Origin: CANKHA01 sp963731585
GTDB lineage: Bacteria > Pseudomonadota > Alphaproteobacteria > Rhizobiales > Xanthobacteraceae
Direction of reading: 5' to 3'
DNA length: 64,000 bases
Assembly: GCA_963731585.1 (NCBI GenBank)
Contig: CAVSWC010000003.1
Span: forward strand, 186,001 to 250,000
Part shown: positions 1 to 9,328 of the stretch, in pieces
How the letters are laid out: each line of letters opens with the position of its first letter
Position numbering within the stretch: the first letter of the stretch is position 1
Translations under genes and position numbers: made by a program
The notes under the pieces: model-generated
What the model was told of the DNA's origin: nothing
What the model saw: the letters and a program-made list of their open reading frames with translations, nothing else
Database searches by the model: none

Positions 1-644
1 TAGCCGAGCTCACGGCCGCGCCTGTCGCCGGCGATCACGCTGCCGGAGGCGAACCAGGGATAGCCGAGCAGCTCCGCCGCCTCGATCACGCGGCCGGCCG
101 CGAGCGCGGTGCGGACGGTGCCGGACGATACCGGCCGTCCTTCATCCTGCAACGGCGGCAGCACGTCGACGGCAAAGCCGTGGCGGGCGCCCTGCTCCTG
201 CAGAAAGGCGGGGGAGCCCATGCGGTTTTTGCCGAAATGGAAATCGAAACCGACGGCGGCGCCGCCGATTGCGTAGCGCTCCACCAGGATGCGCTGCACG
301 AATTCCTCCGGCGACAGGCTGGCAAGCGCGGTATCGAAAGTCAGCACGATCGCCCCGTCGAGTCCGCTCGCCGCGAGCAGACGCAGCTTCCCTCTCCCAT
401 CGGTAAGCCGGAACATGGGCTGCTGCGGGCGCAGCACGGCGGCCGGATGCGGCTCGAAAGTCAGCGCCGCAGCAGGACGGCGCGCCATCCCGGCGCGGGC
501 GACGGCTGCCGCAATCACCGCGCGGTGGCCGCGATGCACGCCGTCGAAATTGCCGATGGCGATCACGGCGCCCCGCAGTGCATCGGCCGGCGCACTGTCG
601 CGCAGGACGACGAAGGGTTTCGTCGGGGCAAGAGGTTCGATCAT
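1..644 (-). CDS. ribF: Bifunctional riboflavin kinase/FAD synthetase, 3' end cut by window
   Basis: RibF phosphorylates riboflavin to FMN and adenylylates FMN to FAD. The ATG lies at 644 and the protein begins MIEPLAPTKPFVVLRD. Residues about 30-45 carry the nucleotidyltransferase signature GNFDGVHRGH, followed by TFEPHP, both typical of the FAD synthetase domain. The reading frame is open for about 214 codons without an indel and runs out of the window, so most or all of the C-terminal riboflavin kinase domain is not visible. The gene is read away from the CheY-like gene, and the 209 bp between them should hold both promoters. The family assignment is secure from the motif and the order of conserved blocks. 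Confidence 0.93.
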   Translation of the reverse strand, partial: MIEPLAPTKPFVVLRDSAPADALRGAVIAIGNFDGVHRGHRAVIAAAVARAGMARRPAAALTFEPHPAAVLRPQQPMFRLTDGRGKLRLLAASGLDGAIVLTFDTALASLSPEEFVQRILVERYAIGGAAVGFDFHFGKNRMGSPAFLQEQGARHGFAVDVLPPLQDEGRPVSSGTVRTALAAGRVIEAAELLGYPWFASGSVIAGDRRGRELG

Positions 645-853
645 CGGGCAAATAAGTCCGCGGGCCGCGGCCCATTAACGTTTCGGCAACCAGTGAGGCT
701 TTCCTGCCTAAGGATAGCGGCAGGCGCCAAGCCTGCATATGAAAGCAGTTAACCCGATGTTCAATAGGTTACCGTTAACCTCCCATTGTCTAAACAGGTA
801 GCCCAACCGGCGCTTTTGCCCGGCGCGATCATTGACGTGATGGAGCAGGAGTA

Positions 854-1238
854 ATGGCCGTCGACCTTTCCATGCCGGTCCTTGTCGTCGACGACTACAA
901 CACGATGATTCGCATCCTGCGCAATCTGCTCAGGCAGCTCGGATTCCAGGACATCGACGACGCCGCCGACGGTACCGCCGCGCTGACGAAGATGCGGCAG
1001 AAGCAATACGGCCTGGTCATCTCCGACTGGAACATGGAGCCGATGACGGGCTATGACCTGCTGAAAGAAGTGCGCGGCGATCCCGGCTTGGCAACAACGC
1101 CCTTCATCATGGTCACCGCCGAGTTCGAAGACGGAAAACGTCATCGCCGCCAAGAAGGCGGGCGTGAACAACTACATCGTCAAGCCGTTCAACGCGCAGA
1201 CGCTGCAAAAAAAGATCGAAGCGGTCTTCGCGGAATAA
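854..1238 (+). CDS. CheY-like single-domain response regulator (frameshifted)
   Basis: A stand-alone receiver domain of about 128 residues. The acidic pair is in VLVVDDYNTM, the phospho-acceptor Asp is near residue 58 in VISDWNMEPMTGYDLL, the conserved Thr is in FIMVTAE and the Lys is in NNYIVKPFN. One indel near 1125-1135 breaks the frame between VTAE and the SKTENVIAAKKAGV block; the domain then reads on in a shifted frame to TAA at 1236-1238. The start is supported by GCAGGAG at 845-851. No DNA-binding output domain follows. It resembles the CheY proteins of alphaproteobacteria, but no kinase or che operon is adjacent, so its partner is unknown. A CheZ-like phosphatase is encoded at 17669. 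Confidence 0.85.
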
Positions 1239-1252
1239 GCCCCTGATCTATC

Positions 1253-1360
1253 TCCTCATGGTGAGGAGCGTCGCACGTCAGTGCGGCGCGTCTCGAACCA
1301 TGTCCGAGCAGTTCGCAGCCCATCCTTCGAGACGCGCCTTCGGCGCTCTCAGGATGAGGC
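1253..1360. repeat. Dispersed palindromic repeat, family C
   Basis: It starts CCTCATGGTGAGGAG and ends TCAGGATGAGGC, with internal complementary arms built on CGTCTCGAACCATG and CTTCGAGACGCG. Related copies lie at 57754-57851, 58815-58910 and 61695-61790. All are intergenic, next to gene 3' ends. Confidence 0.7.
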
Positions 1361-1381
1361 AGAAAATTTTTGCGCGGGACG

Positions 1382-2247
1382 TCACCACACCAGCCGGTGC
1401 ATCACGGCTTTCGGCATCGCGGTTTTCCGCGAAAAACAGCGTGAGCGTCTGCGGATCGGGGTCGGCCCCCCGCCGATTTCCCCCGCGTGAATGCCCGCTG
1501 TCAGGAAGAGGCAATCCACCCCCAGCGAGGCGGCGCCGGTGAGATCGGTGCGCACGCTGTCGCCGATCGCCAGCACGCGGTGCAGCGGCACCTCGCCCCC
1601 GCGCAAGCTTTGCGCGCGCGCCAGCGTTCGCTGATAGATCGGCGCATAGGGCTTGCCGGCATAGAACACGTCGCCGCCCATGGACTTGATAGAGATCGGC
1701 CAGCGCGCCGGCGCAGTAGACGAGCTCACTGCCGCGCTCCACCACCACGTCGGGATTGGCGCAGAGCATGAACAGCCCGCGCGCCTTCATGCGCTCGAGC
1801 ATGGCGCGATAATCCTCCGGCGTCTCGTTGGTGTCGTCGAACAGGCCGGAGCAGACCACGTAGTCCGCCGTCGCGACATCCTTCAGCTCCACGTTCAGCG
1901 CTTGATAGATCGGCAGGTCGCGCGGCGGGCCGAGATGGAAGACGCTCTGCCCCGGCCGCTCGATGATCGCCGCGCGCGTGACGTCGCCGGAGGTCACCAT
2001 GCCATCGTAGCTCTCGCGCGGCACCTGCAAGGCGTCGAGTTGCGGCACCACCCCATCGGCCGGCCGCGGGGAATTCGAGATCAACAGAACGGTCTTGCCG
2101 TTGTCGCGCGCGCGCTTCAGCGCCTCGCAAGCCGGCGGAAAGCTCTCGCAGGCCGTTGTGGATCACGCCCCAGACGTCGCACAGCAAAAGATCGTAATCG
2201 GCCAGCAGCGGGGCGCAATGTTCGAGGAAAGGCGGAGAGCCGGACAT
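1382..2247 (-). CDS. HAD-superfamily subfamily IIA hydrolase, TIGR01459-like (frameshifted)
   Basis: A predicted phosphatase of the NagD-like HAD-IIA group. The start at 2247 gives MSGSPPFLEHCAPLLADYD followed by the nucleophile motif LLCDVWGVIHNG. The middle shows VTSGDVTRAAI and VVCSGLFDDTNETPEDY, and the C-terminal acid motif appears as LAIGDSVRTDLTGA and GVDCLFLTAGIHAGEIGG, ending VMHRLVW. The three blocks lie in different frames, so indels occur near 2140, 1690, 1470 and 1425. Together they make a protein of about 287 residues, the usual length. It follows the EAL gene on the same strand with a 47-bp gap. The natural substrate is not known for this subfamily. Confidence 0.85.
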
Positions 2248-2294
2248 TCAAGGCCATGCGGTGAGGGAGGGAGCAACAGAAGGCAGCCGCGGCG

Positions 2295-3683
2295 TTACGC
2301 CACCACGCCCAGGCGGGAGACAAGCTTTGAGGCGTCCGGGTCGCCGATGCCCGGCAGGCGCGAAGGGGCCGCGTTGCCGGCGGGATTGGCCTCGCATCGC
2401 CGCTCGCCATTGGCCTGCAGCGCTTCGACGCGCACCGGCCGCGGCGGCGAGAACAGCAAGCCTTGGCCGAAGCGCACGTCGAAATCGAGCAGATCGACCA
2501 CGACGCTCTCGCTCTCGATCCGCTCGGCGATCAGGTCGATGTGATGGCGCGCCAGCAGGTCGGAGAGTTCGGCGGGAGGAATATCCCCGCGGGCGGCATG
2601 GCCGCTCTTGAGCAGCATTGCGCCAGCAACCTTGAGGAAGCGGAAGCCGCGCTCGGACAATTCGCGCGGCTCGATCCGCAGATCGGTGACGTGATCCATG
2701 GAGAAGCGGAAGCCGCGGCTCGCGAGCGAAGCCAGGCTCTCGTGTTCGATCGGCCCCAGGGCGCGGTAGGCGTCCTGCCTGAACTCTAACGTCAGAACAG
2801 GGGCGAGCGCGCGGTTGGCCTCCATGAAATCGGAAAATTGCGAGAAGGCTTCCGGATCGCCCAGCGTTGAGCTCGACACGTTGCAGAACACGCCGAGCTC
2901 GCGGTCCTTCAGCAACAGACGGCGCAGGACCTGCACGCATCGGAAGACCTGCAGATTGTCGATCTTTGGCATCAAGCCGGCGGCTTCGGCATGCGGCACG
3001 AAGTCTTCCGCCATCACCTGCTCGCCGCCTGCGCTGCGCAGCCGCGTCAGCACTTCATAGAAGCGGACTTTGCGCTGCGGCAGCGACACCACCGGCTGGA
3101 GATAAATATCCATGCGGCCGGCTTCGAGCGCTTCGCGGATGCAGGCGAGCCTGCTCTCGGAATTGAGCGCCTTAAAGCCAGCGCCGTTGGCAGCCGCAGG
3201 AGCAGCGTCGGCCGGCGCGATCATCGGCGCGCCGGCGGCAGGCGCCTCGCCGGATGCCGCGGCGTCCGCGGCGGCGCGGGCAGCCAGCGCCGCCTCATGC
3301 AGCGCAACCGTTTCGGCCAGTTGCTCCACCCGAAGGCGCAGTTCGCCGATTTCCGACGTGACCGGCTCGGCCGCGGCGCGCACGCGATTGACCGCGCCAT
3401 CCAGCTTGCTCTCGGCGGCGGTGAGGTTGTGCTTGATCTCGGCCATCTGCTTGGCGAGATCGGCGGTCAGCCGCGACAGGTCGGCGATCTGCGCGCCGAC
3501 GTCATTGCGGTCGCGCAGGCGCGTCGTGACGGTGTTGTACAGCACAAGCCCGGTCAGCGCGGCCAAACCGGCCATGGCCGATTCCGTGGCGCTCAGGTCG
3601 AAGAAACGATAAAGCACCGCCGCCACCGCGCTCGCCATGAACAGCATGCAGGCAGCGACGAAGATGGCGGCAAGATGCAGCAT
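2295..3683 (-). CDS. TipF-like membrane-anchored protein with degenerate EAL domain
   Basis: An intact 462-residue protein. It has two N-terminal membrane segments (about residues 4-26 and 34-50), a coiled-coil region (about 60-145), an Ala/Pro-rich linker and an EAL domain (about 180-430). EAL residues visible are EVLTRLR (EVL for EAL), CNVSSSTL, LTLEFRQD, FLKVAGAM, LIAERIES and FGQGLLFSPP. The DDFGTG metal-binding block is replaced by MDHVTDLR, so the c-di-GMP phosphodiesterase activity is probably lost. The same order of domains and a catalytically dead EAL are known for Caulobacter TipF, a c-di-GMP receptor for flagellum placement. No flagellar gene is nearby, so the TipF role is inferred from architecture only. 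Confidence 0.82.
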   Translation of the reverse strand: MLHLAAIFVAACMLFMASAVAAVLYRFFDLSATESAMAGLAALTGLVLYNTVTTRLRDRNDVGAQIADLSRLTADLAKQMAEIKHNLTAAESKLDGAVNRVRAAAEPVTSEIGELRLRVEQLAETVALHEAALAARAAADAAASGEAPAAGAPMIAPADAAPAAANGAGFKALNSESRLACIREALEAGRMDIYLQPVVSLPQRKVRFYEVLTRLRSAGGEQVMAEDFVPHAEAAGLMPKIDNLQVFRCVQVLRRLLLKDRELGVFCNVSSSTLGDPEAFSQFSDFMEANRALAPVLTLEFRQDAYRALGPIEHESLASLASRGFRFSMDHVTDLRIEPRELSERGFRFLKVAGAMLLKSGHAARGDIPPAELSDLLARHHIDLIAERIESESVVVDLLDFDVRFGQGLLFSPPRPVRVEALQANGERRCEANPAGNAAPSRLPGIGDPDASKLVSRLGVVA

Positions 3684-3896
3684 GCAATCCCCGGAATGCG
3701 GATGCCAACTGTGCCAGAACTGCGATTTTGCGCAAAGCTAAATGTCCATGACGGCAGAATCGGGCCGACGATGCGCGTCGCCACGATTTGATTCTGGGCG
3801 CAGGCGGTCAACGGCGGTCCATCCGAAACGTCAGCGACAACCTCCAAGGAATAAAATCATACGGCTCGCCTTTGCCCGCGACCCCCAACCCTCTAT

Positions 3897-3932
3897 AGAG
3901 GATAGAGGAAGAACAGAGGATAAAGGAAGAAC
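3897..3932 (+). repeat. 18-bp tandem repeat upstream of surface protein
   Basis: Two adjacent copies of AGAGGATAGAGGAAGAAC (3897-3914) and AGAGGATAAAGGAAGAAC (3915-3932), one mismatch apart. They lie 22 bp before the ATG of the collagen-like protein gene. A GAAGGGGGA ribosome-binding site follows at about 3941-3949. Confidence 0.75.
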
Positions 3933-3953
3933 GCCGTAACGAAGGGGGACATC

Positions 3954-5635
3954 ATGGCCGCGACAGGTCGTCGCTTGCGCTATGCCGCAGCGGCAGCGAT
4001 TTTTGCTTTGGCTTTTTCGTCTTCGGCGGCCTTCGCCGCCATCACGGTGCAGAGTGCCAAGATCGAGGCGGGCAGGCTGAAGTTGACTGGAAAAAGCCCG
4101 ACCGGAACCTCGGTCAAGCTTGACGGCGTCTTTACTGCAAACATCGTCAGCGGCACCTTCAACTTCAACATCATCTATCTGCCGTCAGACTGCGTCGCCG
4201 AGCTCACTCTGCAGGGCGCCCCGGCCTCGCCTGTGCAAGCCGTCATCGCCGACTGCGGCCCGCGCGGGGTCAATCCACAGGGCGCCTGGAACAGCGGGAC
4301 GACCTATGTCGAGAACGATCTCGTCGTGTCCGCGGGATCGAGCTGGCGCGGCAAGAAAAACGCCGCCGCGAACCTGAATAAGCCGCCGTCCACCAATCCG
4401 GCGTTCTGGGAAAAATTCGCGTCACGGGGCGTGGCAGGTCCGCAAGGGCCGACGGGAGACACTGGCCTGAAGGGGGATAAAGGCGACCCCGGCGAACAAG
4501 GACCGAAAGGCAGTGAAGGAGCGCCCGGTGCAACCGGACCCACGGGCGCGCGCGGCCCGCAAGGCCCGGAAGGCGAGAAGGGCGCAGCCGGAGCCACGGC
4601 GCAACGGACCCACGGGTGCGCAAGGCCCGCAAGGCCCTCCCGGTCCGAATACGGTGGCGAATGGCAGCGCTCAACGCGCCCGCGATCAATTTTGCCTCGA
4701 GCACCAGCACCGGCATCTTCTCGCCGTCCACCGGAAAAATCGCGCTGAGCGCGGGAGGCAGCCTGTTCCTTCATGGCATCGGCAACAACAACACCGCCCT
4801 GGGGCGCAATGCGCTCCCAAGCACAGCGCCCCAGACAACACCGCCGTGGGGCAGCGCTCCGGAGCAACACCACCGGCCTCAACACCGCCCTGGGGACCGA
4901 CGCGCTCCTGAACAACACCACCGGCATCAATAACACCGCCGTGGGCGTCGAATGCGCTCCAGCTGGTCAACGCGCTCCGCGACACCACGGCAACAACATC
5001 GCCATCGGTGTTGGCGCGGGCAACGATCGCGGACGCACCGGCCGACAGCATCTTCATCGGCAGCTCGGGCGCGCCCGCCGATACCAACACCATCAGGATC
5101 GGCGAACGTCGTGCAGACCAAGACCTTCATCGCCGGCATCCGGGGGCGGACCACCGGCGTGAACGATGCCGTCACCGTGCTGATCGATTCGAACGGTCAA
5201 CTTGGCACCGTTAGCTCGTCGCGCCGCTACAAGGAGGACATCCAGTCCCTGGGCGACGTGAGCGCGGCGCTCATGCAGCTGCGGCCGGTGACGTTCCGCT
5301 ACAAGCAGCCGTATGACGACGGCGACAAGCCGATCCAATACGGCCTGATCGCCGAAGAGGTGGCCGAGGTGCTGCCCGATCTGGCGGTGTTCAATGCCGA
5401 CGGCCAGACCGAAACGGTGAAGTATCACCTGCTGCCGCCGTTCCTCCTTGCCGGCTATCAGCGGCAGCAACAGACCATCGAGGCCCAAGCGGAGCAGATC
5501 GGCGTTCTGACCGAGCGCGATCAACAGCAGGCGGAAAAGATAGCGTCACTTGAGCGGCGCCTGAGCGGCATCGAGGCGGCGCTGGCCCGGCCCGGCACGA
5601 TGGCAGCCGGCTCGCTGGTGCGCGTGAAGGACTGA
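3954..5635 (+). CDS. Secreted collagen-like / NTALG-repeat protein with C-terminal peptidase S74 chaperone domain (frameshifted)
   Basis: Domain order: signal peptide (about residues 1-28); an N-terminal domain of unknown type (ITVQSAKIEAGRLKLTG); a CBM5/12-like segment (GAWNSGTTYVENDLVV, then SSWRGK); collagen Gly-X-Y repeats from about residue 163 (GPQGPTGDTGLKGDKGDPG); an INFASSTSTGIFSP linker; YadA-head-like NTALG repeats; and a peptidase S74 intramolecular chaperone (SSRRYKEDIQSLGD, PVTFRYK, YGLIAEEVAEVLPDL). A coiled coil and GSLVRVKD follow. S74 domains trimerise and usually cleave themselves off phage tail-spike and bacterial surface proteins. Several indels (about 4605, 4665, 4840, 4960, 5100) split the NTALG part. 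The adjacent gene at 5767 is a paralogue. A trimeric surface fibre is inferred. Confidence 0.8.
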
Positions 5636-5647
5636 AGGTTCCTGCTG

Positions 5648-5673
5648 CCCTCTCCCCGCACGTGGGGAGAGGG
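5648..5673. repeat. Palindrome, family A half-element
   Basis: A 10-bp perfect inverted repeat CCCTCTCCCC-N6-GGGGAGAGGG just after the stop of the first surface-protein gene. There is no T-run, so it is not a standard terminator. The same arms recur in the larger elements at 49279, 59991 and 63451. Confidence 0.8.
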
Positions 5674-5766
5674 AACAACAACGCGATGCCCGAGAGGGTG
5701 CTGGGAATATCAATAGTACCGCGGCTGTTACGCGCTACGATGAATTCTGGGGTTGGAGGAAGTCCT

Positions 5767-7390
5767 ATGCACATGCTGGCTCGCGTGGCGATGCCCACGC
5801 TTTTGTTGTTGTCCGCCGCCGAAGCCTTCGCACAGGCTCCGGCCGATGCTCCCCGATGCCGCTGGCGGTGTTGCCCGGGACCGGCATCAACCTCACCAAG
5901 GCGGCGGTCGAAGGCGGGCGGCTTGTCGTGCAGGGGACTACAGCCAAGGCGAGCACACAGGTCACGCTCGACGGCCGATTCAACACGACATCAACGGCGA
6001 CCAAAGCGTTCGAGTTCTCGCTGCTCTATCTCCCGACCGACTGCATCATCGAATTGAAAGTGGGCACCGCGACCGATCCGGCCGCCGTCGGCTCCTGCGG
6101 GCCGAAGGGGGTCTCGGGCCTGGCTGGCGACGAGGGCCTACGCGATCGACGACCTCGCCACTCTCGACGGCGCCAGCTGGCGCGCGAGACGCGCACACCA
6201 CAAGCGGCCGACCTGAACCCGTCGATTGGCAGACTTCGCCGCGCGCGGCGAACCGGCCTGAAGGCAACACCGGCGCACAAGGCCCGCAGGGACCGACGGG
6301 AAACACCGGCCCGAAAGGCCCGGAAGGCGAGAAGGGCCAAGCCGGAGCCACGGGTGCGCAAGGCCCACAAGGGGTGCGAGGCCCGCCCGGCCCAAACACG
6401 GTGGCGAACGGCAGCCTCAAAGCGCCCGCGATCAATTTTGCCTCGAACCCCAGCACCGGCATTTTCTCGCCGGAAACCGGAAAAATCGCGTTGAGCGCTG
6501 CGGCCAGCCTGTTCCTTCACAACATCGGCAGCAACAACACCGCCCTGGGGGTCCAAGCGCTGCAGAGCAACACCGGCACGCTCAACACCGCCCTGGGGGC
6601 CCAAGCGCTCCTGACCAACAGCACAGGCAGCGCCAACACCGCCCTGGGGAGCAGTGCGCTCCGGGGCAACACCACCGGCGACAGCAACACCGCCCTGGGA
6701 GTCCATGCGCTACGGGGCAACACCACCGGCGGCAGCAACACCGCCCTGGGGAGCACTGCGCTCTTCCACAACTCCTCCGGCGACTTCAACACCGCCCTGG
6801 GGAGCAGTGCGCTTGTCAACAACACCGCCGGCGGCAGCAACACCGCCCTGGGGCAAGATGCGCTCTCCAACAACACCACCGGCAACAGCAACATCGCCAT
6901 CGGCTTCCAAGCGGGCTTCAATGCGGTCAGGGTATCCAACAACATCTTCATCGGCGATCAAGGGCACCCCGCCGACTCCGCCACAATCAAGATCGGCACG
7001 CAGTCCACGCACGCCAAAACCTTCATAGCGGGCATTAGAGGAAGGGCGGTTGCGAACGGCGCGGCTGTGTTGATTGACACAGCGACCGGCCAATTGGGCA
7101 CGAGGCACGCGGGGCCCTCGCCGATCATCCGGCAGATGGGCGACATGACCGCGATTTTCCTCGCCGACTATCAGCGCCAGCAAAAAACCATCGAGGCGCA
7201 GGCGGAGCAGATCGGCGTTTTGACCGAGCGCGATCAACAGCAGGCGGAGCAAGCTCGGCAACAGCGGACAATCATCCAGGCGCAGCAGGAGCAAATGGCG
7301 TCACTTGAGCGGCGCCTGAGCAGCATCGAGGCGGCGCTGGCCCGGCCCGGAACGTTGGCCGCCGGCTCGCTGGTGCGCGTGAAGGACTGA
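5767..7390 (+). CDS. Paralogous secreted collagen-like / NTALG-repeat protein lacking the S74 core (frameshifted)
   Basis: Start ATG 5767 gives a signal peptide (MHMLARVAMPTLLLLSAAEA). An N-terminal domain like that of the upstream paralogue follows (INLTKAAVEGGRLVVQG, YLPTDCIIELKV), then a collagen stretch (GAQGPQGPTGNTGPKGPEG), PAINFASNPSTGIFSP, and about seven 17-residue repeats of the type NTALGSSALRGNTTGDS (about 6536-6900, 51-bp DNA period). After ATGQLGT the S74 block present in the paralogue is missing and the sequence jumps to LADYQRQQKTIEAQAEQ, a coiled coil and GSLVRVKD. Indels lie near 5850, 6120-6170 and 6250. With the S74 core absent, this form would not be expected to self-process. 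It may co-assemble with its neighbour; that is inference. Confidence 0.77.
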
Positions 7391-7402
7391 GGTTCGTCGC
7401 AA

Positions 7403-7427
7403 CCACCTCTCCCGCGGGGAGAGGTGG
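7403..7427. repeat. Palindrome, family A half-element
   Basis: CCACCTCTCCCGCGGGGAGAGGTGG is a near-perfect inverted repeat immediately downstream of the second surface-protein gene, in the same relative place as the palindrome at 5648. Confidence 0.8.
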
Positions 7428-7454
7428 CGCAGGCCGCGCTGGGCCTTCTGCTTT

Positions 7455-7560
7455 GTCATTCCGGAAGCCGAGCAGCGCGAGGCTATCCGGAATCCAGAGG
7501 CGCACGCTGGCGCCTGCATCCGGATTCCGGGTTCGCGGCTTCGCCGCGCCCCGGAATGAC
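7455..7560. repeat. Dispersed palindromic repeat, family B
   Basis: Bounded by GTCATTCCGG and CCGGAATGAC, with internal CGGAATCC/GGATTCCGG arms, about 105 bp. Sister copies at 51047-51147 and 60770-60871 have the same ends and inner arms. Together with the family A palindrome it fills the gap before hisS. Confidence 0.85.
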
Positions 7561-7640
7561 GATTCAGCTGCTTGCCGCCTTAATTCGCGGCTGCTACCAC
7601 CCGCGCATCTTCACGCAGATCAAGCTCCCCGATCACCGAC

Positions 7641-9194
7641 ATGGCCGAGAAGAAGCCGCAGAAACTGAAGGCGCGCCTGCCGCGCGGCCTGGCCGACCGC
7701 GGCCCGGCCGAGATCGCCGCCACGCGCCGCATGATCGAAAAAATCCGCGCGGTCTATGAGCGCTACGGTTTTGAGCCGCTGGAGACGCCGGCGATCGAAT
7801 ATACCGACGCGCTCGGCAAGTTTTTGCCCGACCAGGACCGGCCGAACGAAGGCGTGTTCTCCTTCCAGGACGACGACGAGCAGTGGCTGCTCGCTGCGCT
7901 ACGACCTGACCGCGCCGCTGGCGCGCTATGTGGCGGAGAATTTCCAGCATCTCGCCCTGCCCTATCGCAGCTACCGCGAGGGCTGGGTGTTTCGCAACGA
8001 GAAGCCCGGGCCCGGGACGTTTTCGGCAATTCATGCAGTTCGACGCCGACACCGTGGGCTCCGCCTCGCCCGCCGCCGATGCCGAGATGTGCATGATGGC
8101 GGCCGACGCGATGGAGGCGCTCGGCATCAAGCGCGGCCAGTATGTGGTGAAGGTGAACAACCGGAAGGTGCTGGATGGAGTGATGGAGGCTGTGCAGTTA
8201 GGCGGTGACGCAAACGCAGGCAAACGTCTCACCGTCCTGCGAGCGATCGATAAGTTGGATCGATTGGGCATTGAGGGCGTGGAACAGTTGCTCGGCAGCG
8301 GTCGCAAAGACGAAAGCGGGCGACTTCACCAAAGGGGCTGGACTTAATGACGTTCAAATCACGCGGATAATTGAATTTTGACGGGGTGGGGAGAACGCGG
8401 ATCGGGAGCGAAGAGCACAGTTTCCGCCAACGAAGTTACAATCGCTAACTTTGAAGCAGCGGTTGAAGGGAGTGCGTTGGGCGAGAAGGGAGTCAACCGA
8501 ACTCGCTGAGATTAAGAATCTTGTTGTTGCCAGCCGGGTATGACGATGGGACGAGTTGTCATCGATCCTTCCGTCGTGCGCGGCCTGGAATATTACACCG
8601 GCGCTGTGTTTGAAGTGGAACTGACCTTCGAAACCAAGGACGAGAAGGGCCGCCCGGTGCGCTTCGGCTCGGTCGGCGGCGGCGGGCGCTATGACGGCCT
8701 GGTGTCGCGCTTTCGCGGCGAGCCGGTGCCGGCGACCGGCTTCTCGGTCGGCGTCTCGCGATTGCTCGCGGCCTTGCAGGCGATCAACAGCCCGCTCGTT
8801 TCTGCCGAGGCGCAAACGGGTCCAGTGCTTGGTGACAGTCCTCGATCATGCCCGTCTCGGCGACTATCAGCAGATGGTGCAGAAGCTTCGGAAGGCAGAT
8901 ATCCGCGCCGAGCTTTATCTCGGAAGCAAAAATCACGGCATCGGCCAGCAGCTGAAATACGCCGACAAGCGCAACGCGCCCTGCGCGATCATCCAGGGCA
9001 CCAATGAGAAGAATGACCCGAACGGGCCGCAGGTGCTGATCAAGGACCTCGCGATCGGCGCGCAGCTCGGCGGGGAATCAAAGGAGCGCGACGACTATCT
9101 GCAGAAGCAGGCGCAGGCGCAGTTCGCGGTGAAGGAAGCGGAGCTCGTCGACGCGGTGAAAAAACTGCTCGACCGTCACGGTATCAAGCATTGA
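7641..9194 (+). CDS. hisS: Histidyl-tRNA synthetase (frameshifted)
   Basis: Class II aminoacyl-tRNA synthetase that charges tRNA-His. Start ATG 7641 (MAEKKPQKLKARLPRG). Motif 2 is YREGWVFRNEKPGPG continuing FRQFMQFD. The histidine-binding motifs are GLEYYTG and GSVGGGGRYDGL, motif 3 is TGFSVGVSRLLAAL, and the anticodon-binding domain follows (VLDHARLGDYQQMVQKLRKA) to GIKH and TGA 9192-9194. About 515 residues, typical of the rhizobial long form. Indels at about 7893, 8030, 8325, 8375-8530 and 8820 break the frame, although every conserved block is present. This gene is essential, so sequence error is the simplest explanation. hisZ and hisG lie just downstream, separated only by a minus-strand DUF3617 gene. 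Confidence 0.95.
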
Positions 9195-9204
9195 CCGCGT
9201 TTCC

Positions 9205-9325
9205 CGGGCGCAGCGCAGCATGAAATGATGCGCTGCTGACCCGGGATCGTTACGGGCTCCGAGTCTGGAATGGTCCCGGATCAGCGGTGCACCGTTTCAC
9301 GCTGCACCGCATCCGGGACACACAG
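9205..9325. repeat. Dispersed repeat, family D (GATCCGGGA/TGCACCG)
   Basis: Contains CCCGGGATCGTTACG, GGTCCCGGATCAGCGGTGCACCGTTTCACG and ATCCGGGACAC as interleaved inverted arms. Related sequence is at 22084-22138 and 41218-41331. It lies between the convergent ends of hisS and the DUF3617 gene. Confidence 0.6.
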
Positions 9326-9328
9326 CAC

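Noticed and set aside
142..738. Long Arg-rich frames on the minus strand over ribF
   Set aside because: They are out-of-frame shadows of ribF; the true frame (start 644) carries GNFDGVHRGH and these do not match any family.
5648..5673. Palindrome as a rho-independent terminator
   Set aside because: No T-run on either side; the same arms occur in intergenic and intragenic repeats.
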